This document shows, in pieces, positions 1 to 9,857 of a stretch of 64,000 bases of DNA (position 1 is the stretch's first letter; the number at the start of each line of letters is the position of its first letter). The position numbers and the translations under genes were made by a program. The notes beneath the pieces are model-generated. The model worked only from the letters and a program-made list of their open reading frames with translations. It was not told where the DNA came from and did no database searches. The DNA lies in NCBI GenBank assembly GCA_030068145.1, contig JAPJBO010000383.1:1-64000 (forward strand), written 5' to 3'. Source of the DNA: Diplonema papillatum (lineage: Eukaryota; Euglenozoa; Diplonemea; Diplonemida; Diplonemidae).

Positions 1-59
1 AGTCCGAACTTCCTCGTCCCCTGCTGCACTGCCTGGCTACATCCTTTTTTCAGACGAAT

Positions 60-250
60 ATGCTTCTTTTTGTTCGATATTCGATGATCGTGCTATCAGC
101 ATCTTTAGCCCCAGAAGAAGGCTCGATAATAGACACGTTGCATCAGCTAATCAGGATTGGCTGAGTGCTGTGTGTGTGTGTTTAATCAATTGTTACAGTA
201 CCCCCCCAATTCACCAAAAGCTGATCGAGTGTATTCGACGCATAATCGAG
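60..250. repeat. Dispersed repeat, copy 1 (partner at 4530-4697)
   Basis: The stretch from the CTTCTTTTTGTTC block to the GAGTGTAATCG block recurs at 4530-4697 with substitutions and small indels. Shared landmarks are CAGATTGGCTGAGTGCT-like and CAGTACCCCCC segments. No coding potential is seen. The two copies lie outside the minisatellite-nested element at 721-3415 and may be remnants of one larger element. Confidence 0.6.
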
Positions 251-289
251 TGTAATCGAGCTCAAGTCGCTTTCAGGGGGGGTAGGTGA

Positions 290-720
290 ATAATTAGAAT
301 TGGTAGTCAACGTTCGATTTTGAATCCAAATTTAATTAGAATTGGTAGTCAACGTCCAATTTCCGATCCCAAATTTAATTAGAATTGGTGGTCAACGTTC
401 AATTTTGAATCTCAAATTTAATTAGAATTGGTAGTCAACGTTCAATTTTGAATCCAAATTTAATTAGAATTGGTAGTCAACGTTCAATTTTGAATCCAAA
501 TTTAATTAGAATTGGTAGTCAACGTTCGATTTTGAATCCAAATTTAATTAGAATTGGTAGTCAACGTCCAATTTCCGATCTCAAATTTAATTAGAATTGG
601 TGGTCAACGTTCAATTTTGAATCTCAAATTTAATTAGAATTGGTAGTCAACGTTCAATTTTGAATCCAAATTTAATTAGAATTGGTAGTCAACGTCCAAT
701 TTCCGATCCCAAATTTAAGG
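290..720. repeat. AT-rich minisatellite, about 41-43 bp unit (left block)
   Basis: About ten head-to-tail units built on AATTAGAATTGGTAGTCAACG followed by a variable TTCAATTTTGAATC or TCCAATTTCCGATC segment. The array stops at 720 and resumes at about 3416 with the same unit, so it was probably one array split by the element between them. Confidence 0.9.
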
Positions 721-831
721 TGTAATGCCCTTATATCCCACTTCAAAACAAATTTGTGCCCTTATATCCCAAACTGGGATATAAGGGCACAAATTTGTTT
801 TGACAAATTTGAATCGAGGAAAATGCTGGAA

Positions 832-906
832 AACTTGCCGAGGAGGGGCTTGAACCCCCGACCACTCACCTTGAAACCCAAGGGTGGTTGGCTCGACCAT
901 CCGGAT
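832..906 (-). other. tRNA-like sequence (B-box element)
   Basis: On the minus strand it has a T-arm/B-box-like GGTTCAAGCCCC, a central possible anticodon arm and a TTTT run just after. The acceptor ends do not pair well, so it is not a convincing functional tRNA. A second copy with the same right-hand neighbour lies at 5107-5176, which points to a dispersed tRNA-derived element. Confidence 0.5.
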
Positions 907-914
907 ACCTACGG

Positions 915-1200
915 CGAAATTTCAATTTCAATTTCAATTTCAACATTCGGAAACCGCGCCCAGGTTAGGCTTGGGGATACGGTGCTAAGGTTCCTTGTGC
1001 CTTCTCTTCATCCTTGGGGCGTTTGTTTGTTTTCTGTTTCCTTTCGTTCGTTCTTGGTATGGTTGTGGGGGGGTTCAGTGGGATTGTTTCTTGCCCGCCC
1101 TCCCCTTGTTTTTTGCCGCTGTTTTGGTAATGATGTCCTGGCGTGCCAGGCTTTACCAGTCGCGGTCGGTGTGTTTCCGGCGATTGTCGTGCAGTCAGTT
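915..1200. repeat. Dispersed repeat A, copy 1 (partner at 5190-5455)
   Basis: A short TTTCAA-type run followed by about 245 bp that is nearly identical to 5213-5455, starting at the GGTTAGGCTTGGGGATACGG block. In both places it sits immediately right of a minus-strand tRNA-like sequence, so element plus tRNA-like head form one repeat of about 350-400 bp. Long frames across it are accidental. Confidence 0.8.
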
Positions 1201-1959
1201 GCCTGTGATAATAGTTTGTCATAAGGGTTGCTTTGGTTCGCTGCTGATCTGCTGCTTGGCTCTGCGTGTTGTGTGCAGTGATGGTTTAATTTTTTTTTCC
1301 TTGGTTTTGTTGTGGCTTCGTCCTTCGCTCGCCCTCCCTTTCCGGTGCGGTGTTCTGACGTCTTTTGGTAACCCTGGCGTGCCAGGTTTGCCTGTTGAGT
1401 CGGTCTTCCGTGTCGGTCGGGGGGGGTTTGCTTTCGCTTTGGCTTGCGGGTCTTTCCTGTTGTTGTCGGGCGCGTGGCGCTGTTTCGCTGCCGCTGCCCG
1501 TCCTGCTGCCTTCGCTCGTGTGGGTTGTTGTTGAGCGTGGTGCGTGTAGCACTGAAACGGGGGCTTCTCTTGCGTGCATGGGGGGGGGGCGTTGTTATTG
1601 GTGCTGGTTTTGTGGGACGGTAAGGGTAAGGTATTTCTTTTTCGGCAGTTGGTGGGGGGAATTTCTTGGTTTTGTTGTGACGAAAAAAAAACTTTTCGTC
1701 CAGCCGGGTCCCGACGCTGGACTCCTGTTGCTGTTGCTATTGCCACGTGCATGCGTGCACACTGCAGCACAGCCCCTGTCACAGCAGCGAACGAAGGAGG
1801 AGAGCGGGCGCGTGCGCTTTGACTCAAAGTTTGAGTGCTCAGACAGACAGGAACAACAGCGAAAGGTGGCGTTTGAGTGCACTGCCATGCTCCTGACATT
1901 GGCAGTGACATGGAGACATCACGTGTCGCGAGTTGACGCCCATGCCTGGGCCCTGGCAC
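1201..1959. other. No gene recognised
   Basis: A G/T-rich stretch to about 1690, then mixed composition. Open frames on both strands are explained by skewed base composition and have no recognisable domain. It is interior to the nested element at 721-3415. Confidence 0.5.
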
Positions 1960-2110
1960 GGCGAGCCAAACCCGAAATCGAACCCGAGCCCAGAAGTTCG
2001 GGTGAGGAGTGATGGTGGCAGAACCGAACCCGAAACCGAACCTCAACCCGAAACTGAACCAGTGCCCGATAGCCTCGGATAGGAAACCAAACTCGGAACT
2101 GAACCCAGAT
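1960..2110. repeat. Degenerate short repeat (CGAACC-type)
   Basis: Irregular repeats of CCGAACCCGAAAC-like words. On the minus strand this produces a spurious Phe/Arg/Gly-rich frame. From 2111 to about 2730 nothing recognisable is seen. Confidence 0.6.
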
Positions 2111-2732
2111 TACAAGACAGATGGCCAGAACCGCGGAGGACGGTGGGCTAACAACCCAAGGTGGCGACACAGTCGGACACTGTTGCCGACAGACGGAATC
2201 TGCAGCTCGCGCAAGAATGGCTGATTCCTTCCTGAAGTCATCAACTGTCGTTGTGCCCACGCCTGCACCGCAACTGGTTGCACACACACCGGTTGCACGA
2301 CGGTGGACACAGCTTCCTTCACTGCAGTAATCTTCGCTTACGGATCATGAGTCTGATGAGATCAGTTGTCTCGCCTGACTCTCGGCTGTAGCATCTGGCC
2401 AGCTACTACAGTTCTGTCACCGCGATTAGCCCCGAACGTCAGCGTGGCACGCCGTGACACGCCGCACGGTCAGACGGTGCAGCCAGGCACCTGGCTCTGA
2501 TGCGGTTCTCTTGAGTACTTGCTTGAGCCTCCCAAGTTGAGGCACCCGATCGGGGATCGAGTGTGGCCGCGGTGGCCAGCTTGAAGTTGTGAAACGGTGC
2601 AACCAGTCGCTCTGAGGCACCCAGAACGTCTTGAGACGTCTCGGGTGGGGCATTGAAGCCAGCTTTATGCCTACGGACAAGGAAACACCAAAAACGGATG
2701 GAAGGGGGTGGACTGGGTCAAAAAATTTGGTC

Positions 2733-3170
2733 AAATTTTAGGGGTCCAAATTTTTGGGGTCGAAAATTTTGGTCGAGATTTTTGGTCCAAATCTTTGGTC
2801 GAAATTTTGGGTCCAATTTTTGGTCGAAATTTTTGGGGTCCAACTTTTGGGGTCGAAATTTTGGGTCCGAAATTTTTGGTCGAAATTTTGGGTCCAAATT
2901 TTGGGTCCAAATTTTTGGTCGAAATTTTTGGGTCCAATTTTTGGGGTCTAAATTTTGGGTCCAAAATTTTTGGTCGAAATTTTTGGTCGAAACTTTGGGT
3001 CCAAATTTTTGGTCGAGATTTTTGGTCCAAATTTTTGGTCCAATTTTTTGGCATCGAAATTTTTGGGTCCAGATTTTTGGTCATAATCTAGTTGGCAAAA
3101 TTTTGTGGGCAAAAATGTTGGGGCAAATTTTGGTCGAAAATTTTGCCCTGGAATTTTTGGACGTTGTGGC
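2733..3170. repeat. T/G-rich minisatellite (TTTTTGGTCGAAATTTTGGG type)
   Basis: About 20 irregular units of roughly 17-25 bp, alternating GGTCGAAATTT and GGTCCAAATTT words. It gives long Trp/Phe/Gly-rich (plus) and Lys/Pro/Asp-rich (minus) frames that are artefacts. Confidence 0.85.
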
Positions 3171-3415
3171 CGAGTCAAAGCACACATGCCACCGGCACCA
3201 TGGGTGGCCGGTTCGGTTCCCTCAAAAGACTTTTTACACGACCAAACAAATTTTGTGCCCCTATATCCCACTTCAAACAAATTTTGTGCCCTTATATCCC
3301 AGATTGGGATATAAGGGCACAAAATTTGTTTGAAGTGGGATATAAGGGCACAAAATTTGTTTGAAGTGGGATATAAGGGCACAAATTTGTTTGGGGTGGG
3401 ATATAAGGGAAATTT

Positions 3416-3580
3416 ACCCAAATTTAATTAGAATTGGTAGTCAACGTTCGATTTTGAATCCAAATTTAATTAGAATTGGTAGTCAACGTCCAATTTCCGA
3501 TCCCAAATTTAATTAGAATTGGTAGTCAACGTTCAATTTCCGATCCCAAATTTAATTAGACTTGGTAGTCAACGTCTCGC
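3416..3580. repeat. AT-rich minisatellite (right block)
   Basis: Same 41-43 bp unit as 290-720, about four copies. It ends in a C-rich stretch at 3585. From 3658 to 3707 is a small CATGGCTTCGC-type repeat. Between 3710 and 4530 no gene is recognised. Confidence 0.85.
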
Positions 3581-4529
3581 CTCCCACCACCCCCTTTGGC
3601 CCTCCGCCCCTGGCCCTCCTGCCTCCTCTTTCCCCGCCTCCGTTTTACTCTTCCTGCCCCCATGGCTTCGCCATGGCTTTCGCCATGACTTCGCCATGGC
3701 TTCGTCCCTCACCCCCGCTGATCCCGGTTGGTAGTGACCCGGCCCTACCCCGACCCCCAGCCCAAAATTAAGTCAGTTTTTTTTTTTCGCGCTCGGGGTG
3801 GCCCCGAGCCCCAGACCCATATATAAATCACTGGTGTGGGCTTCAAACCACTCTGACAAGCGAACGGTACCACCGCATAGCAAAGAGTGGCAACGATGCA
3901 GTGCCTCTCAGTCTGATTTTTGCAGTCTTTCAACAGTCTGCTTCCCAACACGGACAGGAGTTTTTGTTGTATTCAGGTTGCCGTGCAGTTCAGGGGTGCG
4001 TTGGCTGTTCTCGACATGTTTTTGTCCTTGTCGAGTTCCAGACGCTTGAAATGCTGCACGTATTTCATCATAAGCCCAACCAGACTTTCCAGTTCCTCGG
4101 AGACCGCGCTTGACTTAAAATACTTTATTTCGAAAAAAGATCTGCAAAATCTTCCGAAAGCGACCACAAAACAATGCTGGAAGATCTCTCGCATGATTTA
4201 TTTCCACATGCTGATAGCATTGAAGAGAAACTTCAACTTTTTCAATTGCTTTCACTAATTTAACTTGCGAAGAATTTTTCAGATAACGAACTTTTGCGAT
4301 ACTTGTTGTCTACATTCTGAAAAAGTACGTCAGCGCAGTGGCATATCCAGACAGCTTCGCTCCATGGTTGAAATCATCGTTCCCAGCGATGATCGTACGC
4401 CATCAGAGCACCGGCTCGAGGTACTTGGTTGTCGTTGCGCTTGTCGAACAGCCTACCGCCTGGAGCTGCCCCTGCAGGGAAGCCGAAAGGCTCGAGCTTT
4501 CGCTGCGCTCAATTGAAAAGGTGCGAGCA

Positions 4530-4697
4530 AATACGATCTTCCTCTTTTTGTTCCAGATTTGATCGTCCTGCCGAAAGAAGAAGTGGCGCTGAACCAGCTA
4601 ATCCAGATTGGCTGAGTGCTATGTGTTGTGAATTAATTGTTGCAGTACCCCCCTCAACTCACCCAAAGCTGTTCGAGCGTTGTCGAGCGTAATCGTT
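4530..4697. repeat. Dispersed repeat, copy 2 (partner at 60-250)
   Basis: Diverged second copy of the 60-250 repeat in the same orientation, ending just before the inverted-repeat element at 4703. Confidence 0.6.
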
Positions 4698-5106
4698 TTG
4701 GGTTATCACCCATTCCACGAAAAAGTGTCACAGATTTCGGCTTTTTTCGGATTTCTGCCGAAAATTTCCATCTGCAGGTCCGAAAATGGTCGGTTTCGAG
4801 ATTTTGAGGACACGTTTGAATCCGTTGAGGACAGGGCTTTCCGAATATTTGGTCGGATAAAATTTTTGACCGACCCCCCCCCCGGAAATGGAGGTCGGCA
4901 CCCGAAAAAATGGGGTCCTGGAGATCGGTTTTTTTTCTCTCTGCATCCAGGAGGGGGTCAGATTTTGATCGCTGGGCTAGCTGGCAGCTTGCCCATAATC
5001 GCGCATCCCAGAACTACTCGAAAACCAAAAGATTTCCCAAAAAGACCTCGAAAATAATTTCCAGACGGCTGCTTTTCACACCGAAAAATCGCAAAAAAAA
5101 AAAATC

Positions 5107-5176
5107 GGACCGGGGGAATCGAACCACGGCCTACAGGGGCCCAGGAGGGTGCGGTAACCGTTAGGCTATGTTGCCA
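5107..5176 (-). other. tRNA-like sequence with A-box, B-box and T-run
   Basis: Minus strand: TAGCCTAACGG fits an A-box and GGTTCGATTCC a B-box; a long T-run follows as a possible Pol III stop. Acceptor stem ends (GGCAACA versus GGTCCGA) do not pair, so I call it tRNA-derived rather than a tRNA gene. Confidence 0.5.
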
Positions 5177-5189
5177 AACCTCGGGCAAT

Positions 5190-5455
5190 TTCAATTTCAA
5201 TTTCAAAAATTTGGAAACCGCACCCGGGTTAGGCTTGGGGATACGGTGCTAAGGTTCCTTGTGCCTTCTCTTCATCCTTGGGGCGTTTGTTTGTTTTCTG
5301 TTTCCTTTCGTTCGTTCTTGGTATGGTTGTGGGGGGGTTCAGTGGGATTGTTTCTTGCCCGCCCTCCCCTTGTTTCTTGCCGCTGTTTTGGTAATGATGT
5401 CCTGGCGTGCCAGGCTTTACCAGTCGCGGTCGGTGTGTTTCCGGCGATTGTCGCG
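5190..5455. repeat. Dispersed repeat A, copy 2
   Basis: Nearly identical to 945-1195, differing by a few bases, with the same short TTTCAA run on its left and the same tRNA-like neighbour. Confidence 0.8.
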
Positions 5456-5663
5456 CCCAGGTGACCGGGCCAAAATTCGCTTTTAGCGCCTGCTCAGTTG
5501 GAATTCTTATCGGAAAGTGCGAGATCGTCATTTACTCGTTTCCAGTGTCCCAGGACGGTATTCTGCTCTCTCAGAGCTTATTTCGCCCGGTTTGCGAAGA
5601 ACTCAAAATGAGTCCAAAAATTCTCACTCGGTAGTGAACAAAAAAAATTTCCGCCGTTTTTTT

Positions 5664-5733
5664 AGCCCATGGTCCAGAGGTTACCACACCCACACAGGGG
5701 TTTGTGGGTCGGTGGTTCGATTCCCGCCGGAAA
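5664..5733 (+). other. tRNA-like sequence (plus strand)
   Basis: Contains TGGTCCAGAGG (A-box-like), a possible long anticodon arm with ACCCACA/TGTGGGT pairing, GGTTCGATTCC (B-box) and a T-run at about 5746. T-stem pairing is imperfect. It faces the opposite way to 5107-5176 inside the same element. Confidence 0.45.
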
Positions 5734-5953
5734 TCGTTTTTTTGGGTTTTTGAAACAGCCCCAAAACCGACCTTTTGTCCATCTGCACGCCAGATTTTGG
5801 TCGCCACGCGAGCTGATTGCTTGCCCATAATCGCCAGGGATAGCTCTTTCCATCCCAAAAAAAATTTCCCAAAAATTCCAAAATTTTGACCCAAAACGGG
5901 CTGCTTTTCAGACGGAAAATCTGTGACACTTTTTCGTGGAATGGGTGTTATAA

Positions 5954-6680
5954 TAATGCTAACAATCTGTGGCGATAGTCTGCATCGCCGGCGTCGCTGT
6001 TGCTTCTTCGCACGTGATGTGTTATGTTTTCGCCTCTTCAGCTCGTCTTGATCGTTGCGTTCAGGCGCGCGCTTGGCGCTTCGCTTTTCCTTCGAGGGGA
6101 GGTGGTGGGTTCCCGGCACTCCGCACGTTGGAACGGCAAGACACTCTGTTTGGCGGTGGTCTCCATCGGTTCGTGCGAGGGGAGGTGGTGGGGGTTCCGG
6201 CATTCCGCACGTTGCGGAAGGTGAGAGAGATGAGAGAGACTCTCTTCACCTCGCCGTCGCGGGTGCCGTGCGTCCACGCGGTCCTGGCGGGGACCGCCGT
6301 CATGTTGCCAACATCTCCTTCAAGTTGAGCTTCCGGTCCCGCGAACACGCTTTGTCGTCCGTTCACGAAGCGACCTTCTGCCTCCAGCAGTGCCGCCCAC
6401 GCCCGCGAGCCTGGCGTCCGTCGACAGGACGCTCCCTGTGTCCTCAGGAACGCCGCCCAGCTGCGAAGTGGCAGCGGGGCATTGCTGGCCTCCGAGACCC
6501 TCTTCATCGTCGCGACTATGTCTAGCTGGGCCACATGAGAGTTAGCACTCGTGTGTGCAGCAGAAGAGAAGACCTGAAGGGGAAACGGGAGTGCTACCAA
6601 CCGCGCCCCGTTGGAACGTCTGCCCTGGTCTCCGATTTTCCGAGTTTCGTCCTGCAACGTTTCGCCAGCGCGGTGAACAT
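5954..6680. other. No firm gene; weak minus-strand coding look
   Basis: GC-rich. A GAGGGGAGGTGGTGG word recurs at 6097 and 6179. The minus strand from about 6530 to 6260 reads as an ordinary-looking protein segment with Met, Trp, Leu and Ala in balance, but I recognise no domain and see no clear exon borders. It could be an exon or a decayed gene fragment. Confidence 0.25.
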
Positions 6681-6768
6681 GCTACATCTGACGTAAAACA
6701 GCTTAACACGAGCGTAAGAAGCCAAAAACGACTGTTGAATGCGCACCCACAACACAACAACGGCGGCG

Positions 6769-7019
6769 ATGCCCGCCACAGGCCGACCGAGCCGGGGCCG
6801 CTCGCTGTCTGCGGACAAAGCCAAACGTGCCTGAGCCGCGGCGCCGCCGCCGAGCAACTCCGGCAGCCCGGCGATGCCGCCGGCGGCGCCAACAGCAGCA
6901 GCAGCAGCAGCAGCAGCCAGCCGAAACGCCCCGAAAGGGCACAGCGCCGCCGACGGCCGCAGCAGCCGCAACGCCCGGCTCCCAGGGTTCCCTTTGAAAT
7001 CAGAACTTTCACCCCCTGA
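6769..7019 (+). pseudogene. 5'-end copy 1 of the IQ-motif gene, stop at codon 22
   Basis: Starts MPATGRPSRGRS as in the full gene, then hits TGA where the intact copy reads GGA. After the Ser/Gln repeats the homology ends near a GAAATCAGAACTTTCACC block. Confidence 0.75.
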
Positions 7020-7207
7020 GAGAGAGCCGCTGTGTGTGACACTTTCTTCAACGTCCTCCGCCTGCATCACAAGACGCAAACAGGCAGTCTGAAAACACAT
7101 ACGCAAAAGAAAAAGCAAAGAAAAGAGAAGAGAAAACAGCAAACCGGCGAAAGCAAGACAAGTCGACAGCGCGGCCGCGCACCCAACACAACACAACAAC
7201 GGCGACG

Positions 7208-7451
7208 ATGCCCGCCACAGGCCGACCGAGCCGGGGCCGCTCGCTGTCTGCGGACAAAGCCAAACGTGCCTGAGCCGCGGCGCCGCCGCCGAGCAACTCC
7301 GGCAGCCCGGCGATGCCGCCGGCGGCGCCAACAGCAGCAGCAGCAGCAGCCAGCCGAAACGCCCCGAAAGGGCACAGCGCCGCCGACGGCCGCAGCAGCC
7401 GCAACGCCCGGCTCCCAGGGTTCCCTTTGAAATCAGAACTTTCACCCCCTG
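7208..7451 (+). pseudogene. 5'-end copy 2, stop at codon 22
   Basis: Same TGA mutation as copy 1. The unit 7083-7515 appears identical to 7516-7948. Confidence 0.75.
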
Positions 7452-7640
7452 AGAGAGAGCCGCTGTGTGTGACACTTTCTTCAACGTCCTCCGCCTGCAT
7501 CACAAGACGCAAACAGGCAGTCTGAAAACACATACGCAAAAGAAAAAGCAAAGAAAAGAGAAGAGAAAACAGCAAACCGGCGAAAGCAAGACAAGTCGAC
7601 AGCGCGGCCGCGCACCCAACACAACACAACAACGGCGACG

Positions 7641-7884
7641 ATGCCCGCCACAGGCCGACCGAGCCGGGGCCGCTCGCTGTCTGCGGACAAAGCCAAACGT
7701 GCCTGAGCCGCGGCGCCGCCGCCGAGCAACTCCGGCAGCCCGGCGATGCCGCCGGCGGCGCCAACAGCAGCAGCAGCAGCAGCCAGCCGAAACGCCCCGA
7801 AAGGGCACAGCGCCGCCGACGGCCGCAGCAGCCGCAACGCCCGGCTCCCAGGGTTCCCTTTGAAATCAGAACTTTCACCCCCTG
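7641..7884 (+). pseudogene. 5'-end copy 3, stop at codon 22
   Basis: Apparent exact duplicate of copy 2, with the same TGA. Confidence 0.75.
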
Positions 7885-8073
7885 AGAGAGAGCCGCTGTG
7901 TGTGACACTTTCTTCAACGTCCTCCGCCTGCATCACAAGACGCAAACAGGCAGTCTGAAAACACATACGCAAAAGAAAAAGCAAAGAAAAGAGAAGAGAA
8001 AACAGCAAACCGGCGAAAGCAAGACAAGTCGACAGCGCGGCCGCGCACCCAACACAACACAACAACGGCGACG

Positions 8074-8320
8074 ATGCCCGCCACAGGCCGACCGAGCCGG
8101 GGGCCGCTCGCCGTCTGCGGACAAAGCCAAACGTGCCGGAGCCGCGGCGCCGCCGCCGAGCAACTCCGGCAGCCCGGGCGATGCCGCGCGGCGGCGCCAA
8201 CAGCAGCAGCAGCAGCAGCCAGCCGAAACGCCCCGAAAGGGCACAGCGCCGCCGACGGCCGCAGCAGCCGCAACGCCCGGCTCCCAGGGTTCCCTTTGAA
8301 ATCAGAACTTTCACCCCCTG
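8074..8320 (+). pseudogene. 5'-end copy 4, frameshifted
   Basis: The TGA is absent here (GGA as in the intact gene), but one extra G after codon 10 shifts the frame. Additional single-base insertions occur near 8175-8190. Confidence 0.7.
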
Positions 8321-8453
8321 AGAGAGAGCCGCTGTGTGTGACACTTTCTTCAACGTCCTCCGCCTGCATCACAAGACGCAAACAGGCAGTCTGAAAACAC
8401 ATACGCAAAAAAAAGCAAAACAAAGACCCAACACAACACAACAACGGCGACGA

Positions 8454-8578
8454 ATGCCCGCTGCAGGCCGACCGAGCCGGGGCCGCTCGCCGTCTGCGGA
8501 CAAAGCCAAACGTGCCGGAGCCGCGGCGCCGACGCCGCCGAGCAACTCCGGCAACCCGGGCGACGCTGCCGGCGGCGC

Positions 8579-8619
<41 letters not shown>

Positions 8620-8882
8620 GCAAGCTGAACGCCCCGAAAGGGCACAGCGACCGCCGACGGCCGCAGCAGCCGCAACGCCGGCAGTCCCGAGTTGGGCAAG
8701 CGGCAGCAACACGTTTTCCCTTTGAACCCTGTGAAATCAGAACTTTCACCCCGGGAGATCCTGCAAGCATCCCGCCCCGGAGACGCCCCCAAAAACCGCC
8801 CAGCGGCCGCAGCAGCGCAGCAAAGCTCCAGGAACCCGGAGTTACCGGCAAGCGGCGGCAGCAACACGTTTTCTTCCTCTAA
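8454..8882 (+). pseudogene. 5'-end copy 5, open for ~142 codons
   Basis: Starts MPAAGRPSRGRS and stays open through an (AsnSer)n tract into sequence unlike the intact gene, ending at TAA 8880-8882. It could encode a short protein, but its tail is shared only with copy 6 and has no recognisable domain. Confidence 0.55.
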
Positions 8883-9149
8883 AACCTGAACTTTCACTCC
8901 AAAAACGCTGGGAGAGAACCCCCCTCCTGAGATAGTTGCTGTGCGCGGACGCTCTCTTCAACGTCCTCACCCTGCATCACACACGCACACAAAACACAAC
9001 AGGCAGTCTAAAAACACATACGCAAAAGAAAAAGCCGAAAAAAAAAAAAAAAAAAAAAAACTAAAAGAGAAGGGAAAACAGCAAACCGGCGAAAGCAAGA
9101 CAAGTCGACAGCGCGGCCGCGCACTCAACACAACACAACAACGGCGACG

Positions 9150-9274
9150 ATGCCCGCCACAGGCCGACCGAGCCCGGGCCGCTCGCCGTCTGCGGACAAA
9201 GCCAAACGTGCCGGAGCCGCGGCGCCGACGCCGCCGAGCAACTCCGGCAGCCCGGGCGACGCTGCCGGCGGCGC

Positions 9275-9327
<53 letters not shown>

Positions 9328-9590
9328 GCAAGCTGAACGCCCCGAAAGGGCTCAGCGACCGCCGACGGCCGCAGCAGCCGCAACGCCGGCAGTCCCGAGT
9401 TGGGCAAGCGGCAGCAACACATTTTCCCTTTGAACCCTGTGAAATCAGAACTTTCACCCCGGGAGATCCTGCAAGCATCCCGCCCCGGAGACGCCCCCAA
9501 AAACCGCCCAGCGGCCGCAGCAGCGCAGCAAAGCTCCAGGAACCCGGAGTTACCGGCAAGCGGCGGCAGCAACACGTTTTCTTCCTCTAA
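9150..9590 (+). pseudogene. 5'-end copy 6, open for 146 codons
   Basis: Same layout as copy 5 with a longer (AsnSer)n tract and the same C-terminal VFFL ending. Its upstream leader, including a ~22-nt A-tract, is nearly identical to that of the intact gene. Confidence 0.55.
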
Positions 9591-9857
9591 AACCTGAACT
9601 TTCACTCCAAAAACGCTGGGAGAGAACCCCCCTCCTGAGATAGTTGCTGTGCGCGGACGCTCTCTTCAACGTCCTCACCCTGCATCACACACGCACACAA
9701 AACACAACAGGCAGTCTAAAAACACATACGCAAAAGAAAAAGCCGAAAAAAAAAAAAAAAAAAAAAAACTAAAAGAGAAGGGAAAACAGCAAACCGGCGA
9801 AAGCAAGACAAGTCGACAGCGCGGCCGCGCACCCAACACAACACAACAACGGCGACG

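Larger units (their letters stand above)
721..3415. mobile_element. Candidate 2.7-kb transposon with ~50-bp terminal inverted repeats, nested in the minisatellite
   Basis: The left end (721-775) and the reverse complement of the right end (about 3360-3415) share CCCTTATATCCCAC, then AAACAAATTTGTGCCC, then TTATATCCC, giving about 45-50 bp of near-identical terminal inverted repeat. Each end also carries further internal palindromic copies of the TATAAGGGCACAAATTTG module (to about 805 on the left, from about 3240 on the right). The 10-bp word CCCAAATTTA abuts both ends and looks like a target duplication, although it is also part of the minisatellite unit. No transposase-like frame is visible, so the copy looks non-autonomous. 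Inside are a tRNA-like sequence, a dispersed repeat and a second minisatellite. Confidence 0.6.
4703..5953. mobile_element. 1.25-kb element bounded by ~35-bp inverted repeats
   Basis: Left terminus 4703-4737 and the reverse complement of 5917-5953 share CACCCATTCCACG followed by AAAAAGTGTCACAGATTT, about 33 bp with one 2-nt indel. The inside holds two tRNA-like sequences in opposite orientation, dispersed repeat A, and two diverged copies of a CTTGCCCATAATCGC-containing block (about 4985 and 5820). No coding gene is seen. It looks like a composite foldback or MITE-like element. Confidence 0.6.
6680..9857 (+). repeat. Tandem array of six 5'-end copies of the downstream gene
   Basis: Each unit holds about 210 bp of upstream sequence (A-rich leader, CGCGGCCGCGCACCCAACAC block, ACAACAACGGCGACG just before the start) plus the first ~50-75 codons of the gene at 9858. 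ATGs of the copies are at 6769, 7208, 7641, 8074, 8454 and 9150; the intact gene starts at 9858. Spacings are 439, 433, 433, 380, 696 and 708 bp. Units 2 and 3 appear identical, so part of the array is very recent. Confidence 0.9.

Noticed and set aside
832..906. Functional tRNA gene
   Set aside because: B-box is good but the acceptor stem does not pair and the same unit recurs with a dispersed repeat; called tRNA-like instead.
1219..2046. 275-codon minus-strand gene
   Set aside because: Spans skewed and short-repeat DNA inside a transposon-like element; no domain.
2653..3421. Frames of 100-226 codons on both strands
   Set aside because: Trp/Phe/Gly and Lys/Pro/Asp periodicity follows the short T/G-rich repeat; no protein signal.
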